Part shown: piece after piece, positions 36,391-44,924 of the stretch
Layout: every line of letters begins with the position of its first letter
Numbering within the stretch: position 1 is the stretch's first letter
Source: Phycisphaeraceae bacterium
Lineage (GTDB): Bacteria > Planctomycetota > Phycisphaerae > Phycisphaerales > Phycisphaeraceae
NCBI GenBank assembly: GCA_020851465.1
Contig: JADZCR010000002.1
Coordinates: 62,001 to 126,000, forward strand
Reading direction: 5' to 3'
DNA length: 64,000 bases
Notes under the pieces: model-generated
The model's input: the letters and a program-made list of their open reading frames with translations, nothing else
What the model was told of the DNA's origin: nothing
The model's database searches: none
Program-made: the position numbers and the translations under genes

Positions 36391-38103
36391 TTACTTGCCT
36401 CGTTGTTCCCACAACTTTCCGATGCTGCCGGGTGTCAGAGCACCGGCATGGAGCCGTACATCACTAATGCAGCCGTCAAAGCTGCCCACCGCACCACGGC
36501 CGATCCGCAGAGGTTCTGCATTTCCCAGATTGAAATGATGACGACGGGGCATGGCGGAGCGATGTGACAACTGGCCGTTGATGAAAATTCGCAGGTCGTT
36601 GTCTCGACGTACCATCGCCACGTGCGTCCACTCGCTGCCTATGTCGTGCTCGTGACTGGCGACCACACCCGTCTGACAGGAGAGAACCCGGCCGGCGGTC
36701 CGGTCAGGATCGACGTCCTGTGTGCGGGCCTGACTCGCGCCGGTGCAGGCCCAGAGCAGGCCCTTATGCGTGGTGAGCGTCAATACGCGCATCCAGCTTG
36801 GGCACACGTCAGACTTCCAGTCGCGGCGGCTGGCGAAATTTCCCAGCAGCGACCAGTGGCCGTCGGTTTCGTAACGGTAGATTTGCGCCTTGGGCAGCAC
36901 ACCGGCGAACAGCTTGCCGTTATGAACGCCCAGCGCGTTGATCTCGTTGATCCGCGCCACACCCGGCTTGTCGGTGGCAAGTCCCAGCAGGCCGGTATTC
37001 ACCCACTGATCGCCGCCGGCGTGACGCAGGACATAGCCCTGCGGCCAGGTGCCCGCCCAGAGATTTCCGGCGTAGCACTGGAACGAATGGATTTGTGTAA
37101 TGTCAAACGGTCTCCGACCGATGCACGTCCACTTCTGCCCGCCGTCATAGCGGTAAATCGCAAAGTGAGACGCTCCGTACAACACGCCGCCCACCGGCAT
37201 CAGACATTCGAAGTTATCTCGATCATCCAGCACGCCAGCGTCGATCCATTGATCGCCTTTGAGTCGGAAACAGTGACCTTGATCGCCGCGGTCGAGGCCG
37301 ACGAAAAGCTCACCTTCAAAGCTGGCCATGCAGATGACGCGCTGCGCTTTGCCCACCTGACCCAGATCGCGCCACTGAGTTCCGCCTTCGTAACGAAAGA
37401 CACGAGTCAACGCTGTGGGCGGCGTCGCGCGTCTGGATTCCTCCGCACGGCCCCAATCCCAGATACCCGTACCTGCGTAAAAGTGCCCTTCGTGGACGAT
37501 CATCGACATCACGCTCAGATGCGACGGATCATTACCCAGACGCCCGCAGTCGATCCATTGATCACCGCCCGCCCACCGGTAAACCTTGCATGCATCCTGC
37601 GGTCGGGCGGCATCGGAGACTCCCGCATAAAGCTCGCCGCGATATACCGTCAGGCAAGGCACCAGCGGGTTATCAGCAGCCGGCATGCCGTGATCCGTCC
37701 ACTCACCGAAGTACGCATCATCGATCCCCGCGTGAACATGACGAGAATCACCGACCGATGAGTAGCTGGCTGAGCTGCCCGATACCCATAGATTCAATCC
37801 GCAGCGTCGCTGGGCGTCGAACTTGGAAAGCACGTCGCCGTAAATACCGCGCATCGGCTGCGCACACTTGATCCACGCCGTGACTGAGAAATCTTCACCG
37901 CCTAGTTGCAGCGACGGGGCATCTGCGATGTCGATGAGACTGTCCCGGCCATTGAATCGCGCGCCGCCCTGCGGCGCACCATCAGGGCCTGTCACCCACT
38001 CCACCTGGTGTAACTTGCCATGATGCTGACCGGCTACGTCCTGAGCATTACCACGGAGAGGCCAATGGCCGATGAGCGGATTCTTTTTCATAAGTCGGGC
38101 CAT
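36391..38103 (-). CDS. LamG domain split by a seven-repeat propeller
   Basis: The start at 38103 (MARLMKKNPL) has AGGGG six bases upstream. Residues 8-125 are the first part of a LamG/concanavalin domain (LIGHWPLRGNAQDVAGQHHG, then FSVTAWIKCAQP, GLNLWVSGS). Residues ~481-570 are its second part (WTHVAMVRRDNDLRIFINGQ, LRIGRGAVGSFDGCISDVRL). Between them are seven repeats (~130-480) beginning W-x-[DNL]-x-G and containing G-x-L-[YFW]-[AV]-G and [VI]-[YF]-R-[YW]-x-G-G, the pattern of a kelch/galactose-oxidase-like propeller. No signal peptide is visible. It probably binds a glycan or protein. It is divergent from the acetyltransferase gene. Confidence 0.75.
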   Translation of the reverse strand: MARLMKKNPLIGHWPLRGNAQDVAGQHHGKLHQVEWVTGPDGAPQGGARFNGRDSLIDIADAPSLQLGGEDFSVTAWIKCAQPMRGIYGDVLSKFDAQRRCGLNLWVSGSSASYSSVGDSRHVHAGIDDAYFGEWTDHGMPAADNPLVPCLTVYRGELYAGVSDAARPQDACKVYRWAGGDQWIDCGRLGNDPSHLSVMSMIVHEGHFYAGTGIWDWGRAEESRRATPPTALTRVFRYEGGTQWRDLGQVGKAQRVICMASFEGELFVGLDRGDQGHCFRLKGDQWIDAGVLDDRDNFECLMPVGGVLYGASHFAIYRYDGGQKWTCIGRRPFDITQIHSFQCYAGNLWAGTWPQGYVLRHAGGDQWVNTGLLGLATDKPGVARINEINALGVHNGKLFAGVLPKAQIYRYETDGHWSLLGNFASRRDWKSDVCPSWMRVLTLTTHKGLLWACTGASQARTQDVDPDRTAGRVLSCQTGVVASHEHDIGSEWTHVAMVRRDNDLRIFINGQLSHRSAMPRRHHFNLGNAEPLRIGRGAVGSFDGCISDVRLHAGALTPGSIGKLWEQRGK

Positions 38104-38229
38104 GATATCCCCTGCGGTAAATGTTGCAGAAACCCGGTGATCGTCTCCGCATAGCAGGAAATTTTCCGCTGACCGCCACGACTGCGATATCATTTCGTCT
38201 GACGTGCCAACTGCGGGAATCGCGCTTTT

Positions 38230-38787
38230 ATGATCCGCCATGCTTCCATTCAGGATGTCCGAGCCTTCGGCAAGATCATCAACGATTGCGCCGAGTATGG
38301 TCTGATGCTCCACCGATCACTGGCGGATCTCTATGAAAACGTCCGCGACTTTCAGGTGGCCATCGAGGACGATCAGATCGTCGGCGTGTGCGGCCTCAAA
38401 ATCGTCTGGTCCAATCTCGCAGAGATTTATTCACTGGCGGTCAAACCGGAATACCGCAAGCGCGGGCTTGGCCGGCGGCTGGTGCTCTCTTGCATTGACG
38501 AGGCGGAAGAACTGGGTATCGCACGGCTGATGACGCTGACCTACGAAAAGCATTTTTTTGAGCGGTGCGGTTTTCACGTAGTGGACCGGCAGACGCTGCC
38601 GCTGAAGGTCTGGAGCGAATGCGTCCGCTGTCCGAAAAATCAGGCGTGTGATGAGATCGCGATGATCCGCGACCTTGAGGTGCCGGAACTCGAACCCTTC
38701 AAGGATGATCGGCCTAATGCCAGCGCGGTCGCGCGGGAGATTGCGGTGCCGCTGGTGGTCAAAGGCAGACGTGACGACATCGATTGA
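38230..38787 (+). CDS. GNAT acetyltransferase, short ArgA-type N-acetylglutamate synthase
   Basis: The GNAT fold is clear: strand-4 region IYSLAVKPEYRKRGLGRRLV contains the acetyl-CoA P-loop (RKRGLG). The C-terminal part YEKHFFERCGFHVVDRQTLPLKVWSEC, then RCPKNQACDEIAM, is the signature of stand-alone GNAT-only N-acetylglutamate synthases, such as that of Mycobacterium tuberculosis, which start arginine synthesis. An extra ~30 residues follow. No arginine gene is adjacent except carA at 49120, which is far. No clear Shine-Dalgarno is present. Confidence 0.75.
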   Translation: MIRHASIQDVRAFGKIINDCAEYGLMLHRSLADLYENVRDFQVAIEDDQIVGVCGLKIVWSNLAEIYSLAVKPEYRKRGLGRRLVLSCIDEAEELGIARLMTLTYEKHFFERCGFHVVDRQTLPLKVWSECVRCPKNQACDEIAMIRDLEVPELEPFKDDRPNASAVAREIAVPLVVKGRRDDID

Positions 38788-38809
38788 GGTCTGCTCCGAA
38801 CCTGTCTGG

Positions 38810-39517
38810 TTATCTCCCGCGTCCTGCGCCGCCGGGCCGATGAGGCGGACGATCCGGCAGCCCCAGCTCACGACGTCGTTCCATCAGTGCCTTGAAATAC
38901 TCACCCATGTAGGCCTGATCCTGTGGATCGCCCGTCTGAATACGATCCTGGAACATTTTCTTTCGCTCCTCACGGCGATTGGTCGCGCTGGGTTGACCTG
39001 AGGGCGCGGCGCCATTGGACTGAGGCGGTCGATTTTCTCCTTCCGGTCGAGGAGGCCTTGCGGCACCGCCGTCGGGATTCCCCGACCCACCCGGCCCTCG
39101 GCGACCCATCATCGCCCCGCCGGCACGCATCGCCTCCATTTTCTGGATGTCCTCATCGAGGATCGCCAGTCGGCGCTGCGGATCAGCTTTGGCGAACTCG
39201 CGGAAGCGAAGACCCATGGCTTGCGACTGTACCTTCTGCACTTCCTTGCGCAACTCCGGGTCTGCCCGCATCATCTCCCATCCTTTTTCTCGCTGCTCCG
39301 GCGTCATGGTTTCCGCCAGCTCGCGCATCCGCTCGACATAAGGCTCACGCTCGGCTTCGCTGAGCCGTTGAAATCGTGCTGACTTTACCAGTGACATCGC
39401 GTCCTCCGCCGTAGCCGGCATCGGAGGTGACGTATGCAGCCACGTGTAATACCCGCCCGCGGACACAGCGGTTATCGCCAACACCACCAATGCCGAGATG
39501 CTTATCCACTTCTTCAT
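38810..39517 (-). CDS. Membrane-anchored helical protein of unknown function
   Basis: The ATG at 39517 has GGAG six bases upstream. Residues 5-24 (ISISALVVLAITAVSAGGYY) form a signal anchor, followed by a charged helical region (about 40-130, rich in Glu, Arg, Met), a Gly/Pro/Asn-rich linker (about 135-175), and a final charged helix and Pro/Gly-rich tail. No family is recognised. It lies 17 bases after a pseudopilin gene on the same strand and is probably cotranscribed with it, suggesting an envelope role. Confidence 0.6.
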   Translation of the reverse strand: MKKWISISALVVLAITAVSAGGYYTWLHTSPPMPATAEDAMSLVKSARFQRLSEAEREPYVERMRELAETMTPEQREKGWEMMRADPELRKEVQKVQSQAMGLRFREFAKADPQRRLAILDEDIQKMEAMRAGGAMMGRRGPGGSGNPDGGAARPPRPEGENRPPQSNGAAPSGQPSATNRREERKKMFQDRIQTGDPQDQAYMGEYFKALMERRRELGLPDRPPHRPGGAGRGR

Positions 39518-39534
39518 TACCAACTCCGTGCTGT

Positions 39535-40107
39535 TTAGAAGTTCCCGGCATGCCCGTCGGCAAAGAGCAGATTACGCACTCCGTGAAACGGGCCGACGAT
39601 GATCTGACCTACCGTCGTTGTATCGAATGATCCGCCGTCGAAGTCCCGCGCGACCACCACCTCCGGGGCCTGCACAAAACCCATCGCCACCGGGAAGTAA
39701 GCCTCCAGCGTGACGCCGCTGAGAGTCGTCTGATACATGTAGCTCGAACCCGACAGCGGGAAAACTTCGGTGTCCGACGGACAGCGGAAGGCGTTCCGCG
39801 CATCCTGTCCCGTGCTCGACGACAGGTAATGGTCCAGCACCTGCGTCAGCGGAGGATCCGCGTCGGCAGAGACAAACGGATCGGGCATGTACTTGGCTTT
39901 GGGGAACACCCCTTTGAACTCGTCACGGTACATCTGGATCGCCTGACCAATCGAGCGCAGATTGGCTGAACAGGCGAGTTTGTTGGCGCGGCGGCGGGCC
40001 GCAGCCAGACTCGGCATCGCAATGCCGATCAGAATTGCGATGATCGAAATCACCACGAGAAGTTCAATCAGAGTAAAAGCGCGAGGGGTACGTTGGTGGG
40101 CACGCAT
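39535..40107 (-). CDS. Prepilin-type (pseudopilin-like) protein
   Basis: The ATG at 40107 gives the basic leader MRAHQRTPRA, then the prepilin helix [20 protein letters not shown] with Glu at position 5. At 190 residues it is shorter than the other three. The tail FHGVRNLLFADGHAGNF is a compact version of the H-X9-DG-like motif, ending at the C-terminus. The next gene downstream encodes a membrane-anchored protein of unknown function. Function unknown. Confidence 0.85.
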   Translation of the reverse strand: MRAHQRTPRAFTLIELLVVISIIAILIGIAMPSLAAARRRANKLACSANLRSIGQAIQMYRDEFKGVFPKAKYMPDPFVSADADPPLTQVLDHYLSSSTGQDARNAFRCPSDTEVFPLSGSSYMYQTTLSGVTLEAYFPVAMGFVQAPEVVVARDFDGGSFDTTTVGQIIVGPFHGVRNLLFADGHAGNF

Positions 40108-40230
40108 GAGGGTTAAACTCTTTGGACACCGCTTTATTGCAGACAAAAAAGAAAATTCAGTTCCCCCATTTGGCGCAGCGGCTTGCTCTCATTGATGGTA
40201 ATTCAGACAGGTTCTACGCCTGAAAACGGC

Positions 40231-41337
40231 TTACACGGGTTCAAACCGCAGCACCAGATCGTAAAGTTTTCCCCCCAGATGGTCGGCAACGCCGCTGTCT
40301 TTAATCATCGCGATCTTGAGCACATCGCAGGTAAACCGTGCGTCGAGATTGCTTTCGACCGCCCTTCCCATCCCTTCGATAACAACCAGATCAACCCGTT
40401 TGCGTTCCATCGCAGCTATCAGTTCCGGGGAAACACGTGTCAGGTCGATCAAAGGCAGGCCATTGCCGCTGGTGACTAGTTCCAGTTGTCCATTGCGGCG
40501 AGCATCGGCGATGGTGGCATCCCATGCCGCGATACGGTCGATCAGCGTGAGCAGTTCATCATGTGTGACATCGTTGAGCGTCGGGGTTCGGTTGGCGGTG
40601 AGGATCACACCCGTGCCGCGACGGAGCAGTTCCCGCGCCAGTGGAATCATGCCCAGAATTACATCGGAGCCGGCATTGTCCACAAAGAGGATTGCGTTCT
40701 CGTGCTTTCGAGAAAGTCCCGACCCAAGGGTGCGTGAGAGCCAATGCTCAAAGTCGTCGATCAACCACGGCCGTGGCGCCAATCGCTGGCGAACCGCGTG
40801 GAAGTCCACGCTGCCGTCCTTGAACAGGTCTGCCGTCTGAGTCGCGCCGAGGTCAAAAATGTTGCCGGCAAATATTCCGTGTGTGATCCGCGCGAGACGG
40901 TCCGCATCGTCGAGATCGTCGAGTTCACGGAGCACCGACGGCAGGCACGCCAAAGCCGCCTCGTTTTCCCGTGTCTTGGGCAGTCGGTAGGGATCAACGA
41001 TCCCCGCGCGGCGGAGTGTGCGTTCCCGTTCGATGCAGATGGTCAGAATATCCAGCCGTCCGAATCGACTCGGATTATCCGTCAGCAGATCGAGGTAACG
41101 GGAAAACTCCGTGCCCGCCTGACGAACGCGCTGCGCGGTGTCCGCCGCATCCAGGCCGCGGTCAGCTTCCTCCCGTGCCGCCTCGGCGAGCAGCTTCGGA
41201 AAATGACTGCGAAACAGCCCAAGCCAGTACTCCGTCATGGGGCTGCTTTTTTTTAGTTCCCACTGACAGGGCACATAGCCGCGCGGGTCAGCCAGCAGCG
41301 GAAAAGTCAGATCGTCAGAAAACTTCATTTCCAGCAT
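40231..41337 (-). CDS. DUF89 metal-dependent phosphatase (PANK4-type damage control)
   Basis: The 368-residue protein matches DUF89 phosphatases over its length: AGNIFDLGA (157-165), the metal site FVDNAGSDVILGMIPLARELL (Asp220, Asn221), LTANRTPTLNDVTHDEL and VVIEGMGRAVESN. The segment at 218-260 most resembles the phosphatase domain of human pantothenate kinase 4 (NxGPALNDVTxxE), which dephosphorylates 4'-phosphopantetheine and its damaged forms. DUF89 proteins are metabolite-repair phosphatases. No CoA gene is near. I infer the subfamily by motif only. A second Met lies at residue 4. Confidence 0.8.
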   Translation of the reverse strand: MLEMKFSDDLTFPLLADPRGYVPCQWELKKSSPMTEYWLGLFRSHFPKLLAEAAREEADRGLDAADTAQRVRQAGTEFSRYLDLLTDNPSRFGRLDILTICIERERTLRRAGIVDPYRLPKTRENEAALACLPSVLRELDDLDDADRLARITHGIFAGNIFDLGATQTADLFKDGSVDFHAVRQRLAPRPWLIDDFEHWLSRTLGSGLSRKHENAILFVDNAGSDVILGMIPLARELLRRGTGVILTANRTPTLNDVTHDELLTLIDRIAAWDATIADARRNGQLELVTSGNGLPLIDLTRVSPELIAAMERKRVDLVVIEGMGRAVESNLDARFTCDVLKIAMIKDSGVADHLGGKLYDLVLRFEPV

Positions 41338-41464
41338 GGGGCGAAAGTGTAACGTGCCGCGTTGCCACGAGGTTTACATGCGGATTTCGACGCCGGCTAA
41401 CACGCGGAGCCTGACGGTGGATGTCGTCAGTCATGTCAGCGGTTGGTGTTTCTTAACGCGGGGG

Positions 41465-42100
41465 TCAGATGCGTGTGAAGTTTTCAAGCATCTTCAATCC
41501 CACGCGCTGCGACTTTTCCGGGTGAAATTGTGTCGCCCAGATATTGTCGCGCCAGACCGACGCACAAAACGGCACACCCTGCGGGTATTGCGCCGTGGCG
41601 GATGTGAGCACGTCACCCTCGCTGGGTAAGGCGAAGTAACTGTGGACGAAATAGACAGCCACGCCCTGATCGAGGCTGCGAAGGAGCGGGTCATCGCGCC
41701 GCCAGGTGAGGTTGTTCCAACCCATGTGAGGCACCTTGAGACGTTGACCGTGCTGAGGCCGGAAACGCCGGACGCTGCCGCGCAGAATTCCCAGTCCGGG
41801 CACGAGTCCGCCTTGCGGTGCGTCTTCCTCCGAGCCATCGAATAGAAGTTGCAGGCCCAGACATATTCCCAGCACCGGCCGGCCGGTGGCGATGAACTGA
41901 CGGATCGGCTCGACCCAGCCGCGCTGTTGCAGATTTGCCATGCCGTCACCAAATGCGCCGACACCCGGCAGCACCAGACGATCGGCATCGCGGGACTCGG
42001 CAGTGGGCGCGGCAAATAACTTCGCAGCGGCACCGACCTGTTCAAAGGCCTTCTGCACGCTGCGGAGATTACCCATGCCATAATCAACGATAGCGATCAT
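41465..42100 (-). CDS. hisH: Imidazole glycerol phosphate synthase glutaminase subunit
   Basis: HisH supplies ammonia from glutamine to HisF for histidine synthesis. It begins MIAIVDYGMGNLRSV, diagnostic for HisH, and the start at 42100 fits. The nucleophile Cys is in GICLGLQLLFDGSEE, and the His-Glu of the triad lie in QFHPEKSQ. VFFVHSYF-like YFVHSYFALP is also present. No other his gene is in the window, so histidine genes are dispersed. No Shine-Dalgarno is apparent. Confidence 0.95.
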   Translation of the reverse strand: MIAIVDYGMGNLRSVQKAFEQVGAAAKLFAAPTAESRDADRLVLPGVGAFGDGMANLQQRGWVEPIRQFIATGRPVLGICLGLQLLFDGSEEDAPQGGLVPGLGILRGSVRRFRPQHGQRLKVPHMGWNNLTWRRDDPLLRSLDQGVAVYFVHSYFALPSEGDVLTSATAQYPQGVPFCASVWRDNIWATQFHPEKSQRVGLKMLENFTRI

Positions 42101-42262
42101 GGAAATCGAACCCATCACGGCGCGACCGACCGCCGACATCGGCGATTGCGCGGAAGGATGATCGTGCCGCGGTGAAACGGGGAGATTACAGGAAACCCGT
42201 CATGCAAGGTGACCGCTCAAAGGTGATGAGAGGAGGCGACGATCAACGGTCGCCGCCATCCA

Positions 42263-42997
42263 TCACTTGAGAACAACCACTTCGACGCGGCGACTCTGGG
42301 CCTTGGTCGCCTTGGGCTTCGACGAGCCGTAGCCGATGGTGCTCAACCGACCGCCAGCAACACCGGCCGTCTGAAGGTAAGCGGCAACCGCATCGGCGCG
42401 AGCCTCGCTGAGCTGCTGGTTGTCCTTCCACTTGCTCTTGCGGATCGGGTCGGAGTCGGTGTGACCTTCAACGCGGATCTGATGGCCTTTATGAGTACTG
42501 GAATTAAGCGCTTTGGCGACCTGAGCGAGGGTCTTGCGGGCATTGGCGGTCAGGTCCGCCTTACCGGAGGCAAAAAGTACATCGCCGGGAATGTGGACTT
42601 CGATACCTTCGCTCGTGCGTTCAGCCTTGACGCCTTCGATGCCTTCAAAGCCGGTCTGGTTGGCCTGATTCGCACGGGCTGCGGCGGCTGCTTCGGCGGC
42701 GGCACGGTCACGGGCGGCCTGTTCAGCGGCACGGCGTGCTTCCTCGGCGGCACGTTCCGCAGCTTCCTTTTCCGCACGCAGGCGTGCCAGCTCAGCGGCG
42801 GTCGCAGTACGATCGTTTTCCGCTGCCTCCAATGCGGCGCGGGTGCGGTTGAGTTCATTCTGCCCTTCGACATTCTGCCGATAGAGCGCATTGCGTTCAT
42901 CCTGGAGCTGACTTTGCCGACAGCCCGTCATTCCCACAAGCCCCAGGGTCAATGCCAGTGCCGCCGTCACAAAAATCTTCGATCGCTTGCCAACCAT
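42263..42997 (-). CDS. OmpA-family peptidoglycan-binding lipoprotein
   Basis: A lipoprotein signal ends LVGMTGC (Cys26). Residues ~33-110 are an Ala/Glu/Arg-rich coiled coil (AERAAEEARRAAEQAARDRA). Residues ~130-244 are the OmpA C-terminal domain with IRVEGHTDSDPIRKSKWKDN, then LSEARADAVAAYLQ and GYGSSKPK, which binds peptidoglycan. It would link the outer membrane to the cell wall like Pal, with the coiled coil as a spacer. This supports a Gram-negative-type envelope with peptidoglycan. AAAGG lies seven bases before the ATG. Confidence 0.9.
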   Translation of the reverse strand: MVGKRSKIFVTAALALTLGLVGMTGCRQSQLQDERNALYRQNVEGQNELNRTRAALEAAENDRTATAAELARLRAEKEAAERAAEEARRAAEQAARDRAAAEAAAAARANQANQTGFEGIEGVKAERTSEGIEVHIPGDVLFASGKADLTANARKTLAQVAKALNSSTHKGHQIRVEGHTDSDPIRKSKWKDNQQLSEARADAVAAYLQTAGVAGGRLSTIGYGSSKPKATKAQSRRVEVVVLK

Positions 42998-43150
42998 CGT
43001 TAAACCTTTCGGAAGTTAGTTTCTATTGATGAGTCCCTGACCGCTGATAGTCGATCGGCGAGTGAAAGACATGAAAAAACGTCTTTCAGCGGCTGTCGGC
43101 GATCGAAAATCAGCAATCCGCGTTGATTTTATCGGTATCGGTAGATGTGT

Positions 43151-44446
43151 TCAAAAAGGTAAAAGATTCAAGATCGGCTGGTGGAAGAACATCAACACGA
43201 CTGTCGCCGCCGCCAGGTACGGGCCGTAGGGAATGACGCGCACCTCGCCGCGAGCGATCCGGGCGACACCGACGGAAATCGCCGCGTATGCCAGCCCAAG
43301 GAATGGCGCTATGAAAAAGATCACCACCGCATCGCGTGGTCCGAGCACCGCCCCTACTGCTGCGAGCAGATGCACATCCCCCAGCCCCATCGCTTCCTTA
43401 CCAAAGGCCAGCGTGCCCAATATGCGCGTTGCCCAGATCATTCCCCCGCCGACCAGATAGCCGGAGACGACGCCCGCCGCGACCCAAAGGGGCCGGGGCG
43501 CATCGCTGACGGGTATGAACCAACCAATGATCGCTCCGACGATGGGAAACAGGAGAAACAGCAATTCCTTGCCGACTTCCCAGCGGGGATGCGGATGGGC
43601 CAGAAAATCTTCGTGAACAGCAGGCGAAGCGGGAACCATCGAGGCACCCGTACTCTTGTCGTTCTTTTGAGATTGAGCGGGGGTCTTGTTATCACCCGCT
43701 GCGCCATCTTCGTGGGGAGCTGGCTCCTCATCAAAGCTACGCGGCAGCCAGCCCAGTTTCAGCAGGCCGCAGGCGATGAGCAGTCCGAGTACCGCCCCTG
43801 CTGCCAATCCGATCGGTGAGCCTGGCGCAAGCTCGATGCCGCAGGTCCGTTCCATGAATAGCTGAATGAATCCTGTCAGCGCATCACCGCTGGGGCATAC
43901 CGTCTCCATTACCGGAATAAACCAGACCCCCAGAGGCAGGACGATGAGCGCGACGGCAGTCGCCATCCAGGGAATTTGGAGCGGAATGATGTAGAGCCGA
44001 AAGTCGATCATGGTCGCTGCAATCAGCGATGCGATGAGCACCGCGTGGACGAGCAGTGCCGGCCAGGTCGTCAGCAGTCCTCCCGCGGCATGCCACTCCA
44101 GCCAGAGCGAGGTCCAGTGAACACCCGTCCGGTTTTCATAAGACCACATCGGCGCGAGGTAATAGCTCCAGAACATAGCCGCGAACAGTGCAGCCGTCAG
44201 GGCTTCGATCAAAGGGTACTGCGCGCTGATGGGTGCTTTGCAATAACGGCACTTGCCCCGGAGCCACAACCAGCCGAGCACCGGCACGTTGTCATAAACG
44301 GCGAGCTTGTGCTCGCACGATGGACAGCGCGACGGCGGATGCAGCAGGCTTAATCCCTCAGGCAGCCGATAAATCACCACGTTGAGGAAACTGCCCACAA
44401 TGGCGCCGTAGATCGCGGCAAGAAAGAAATATGGCCAGAGGTTCAC
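43151..44446 (-). CDS. Prepilin peptidase (type IV leader peptidase), extended
   Basis: I chose the GTG at 44446 (VNLWPYFFLAA) because the upstream TTG adds a polar stretch; no strong Shine-Dalgarno decides. An N-terminal helix with GAIVGSFLNVVIYRLPEG is followed by the methyltransferase-domain zinc tetrad (CPSCEHK and CRYCKAP). Two catalytic aspartates are in ATMIDFRLYIIP and GLGDVHLLAAVGAVLG. It cleaves and N-methylates prepilins, and could act on the four pseudopilins of this window. At 431 residues it is about 180 longer than typical, from an insert between the two aspartates that includes an Asp/Ala/Pro/Gln-rich linker. Confidence 0.9.
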   Translation of the reverse strand: MNLWPYFFLAAIYGAIVGSFLNVVIYRLPEGLSLLHPPSRCPSCEHKLAVYDNVPVLGWLWLRGKCRYCKAPISAQYPLIEALTAALFAAMFWSYYLAPMWSYENRTGVHWTSLWLEWHAAGGLLTTWPALLVHAVLIASLIAATMIDFRLYIIPLQIPWMATAVALIVLPLGVWFIPVMETVCPSGDALTGFIQLFMERTCGIELAPGSPIGLAAGAVLGLLIACGLLKLGWLPRSFDEEPAPHEDGAAGDNKTPAQSQKNDKSTGASMVPASPAVHEDFLAHPHPRWEVGKELLFLLFPIVGAIIGWFIPVSDAPRPLWVAAGVVSGYLVGGGMIWATRILGTLAFGKEAMGLGDVHLLAAVGAVLGPRDAVVIFFIAPFLGLAYAAISVGVARIARGEVRVIPYGPYLAAATVVLMFFHQPILNLLPF

Positions 44447-44544
44447 ATCGTTTCCCGAAACCGCGACGGGTCGAGCCGCGGACCATCCATCACTCGTCCT
44501 GATGCGCAGCCTGTGCCGATCCAATACGGCTGGAGTCGTCAGCC

Positions 44545-44856
44545 CTATTCCTCAGCGTTCTCATCAATCTCGGCGTCAAGCTGCTCATCATCCTCGTCTG
44601 TCTCTTCTTCATCGGCTGCTTCGTCTTGGGAACCCTTGATTTGCAGCCGGCCGTCTGCGTCGGCGGTCAACTCGGCGATCCGCGTCTGGGCATTATTAAG
44701 GATGGTCTGGCACCGCGCGATGAGCTTCATCCCTTTTTCATACTGCGTAATGCAATCCTCCAACCCGCACTGGCCGGACTCGATCTCATCAATGATCGTT
44801 TCAAGCTGTTCGATAGCCTGTTCGAATCGGGGCGATTTTTCAGATGCTCTGCTCAT
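44545..44856 (-). CDS. xseB: Exodeoxyribonuclease VII small subunit
   Basis: The start at 44856 (MSRASEKSPRFE) gives a 103-residue product. The XseB core is FEQAIEQLETIIDEIESGQCGLEDCITQYEKGMKLI, the helical hairpin that binds XseA. The C-terminus is an acidic tail rich in Asp and Glu, longer than in E. coli XseB. It follows xseA by 68 bases. Confidence 0.93.
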   Translation of the reverse strand: MSRASEKSPRFEQAIEQLETIIDEIESGQCGLEDCITQYEKGMKLIARCQTILNNAQTRIAELTADADGRLQIKGSQDEAADEEETDEDDEQLDAEIDENAEE

Positions 44857-44924
44857 GGGAATCTCTCGGAAAAGGTGCGGAGACTGACAAACCCGGCTAC
44901 GCGGAGACCCGCCAACATGCACGG

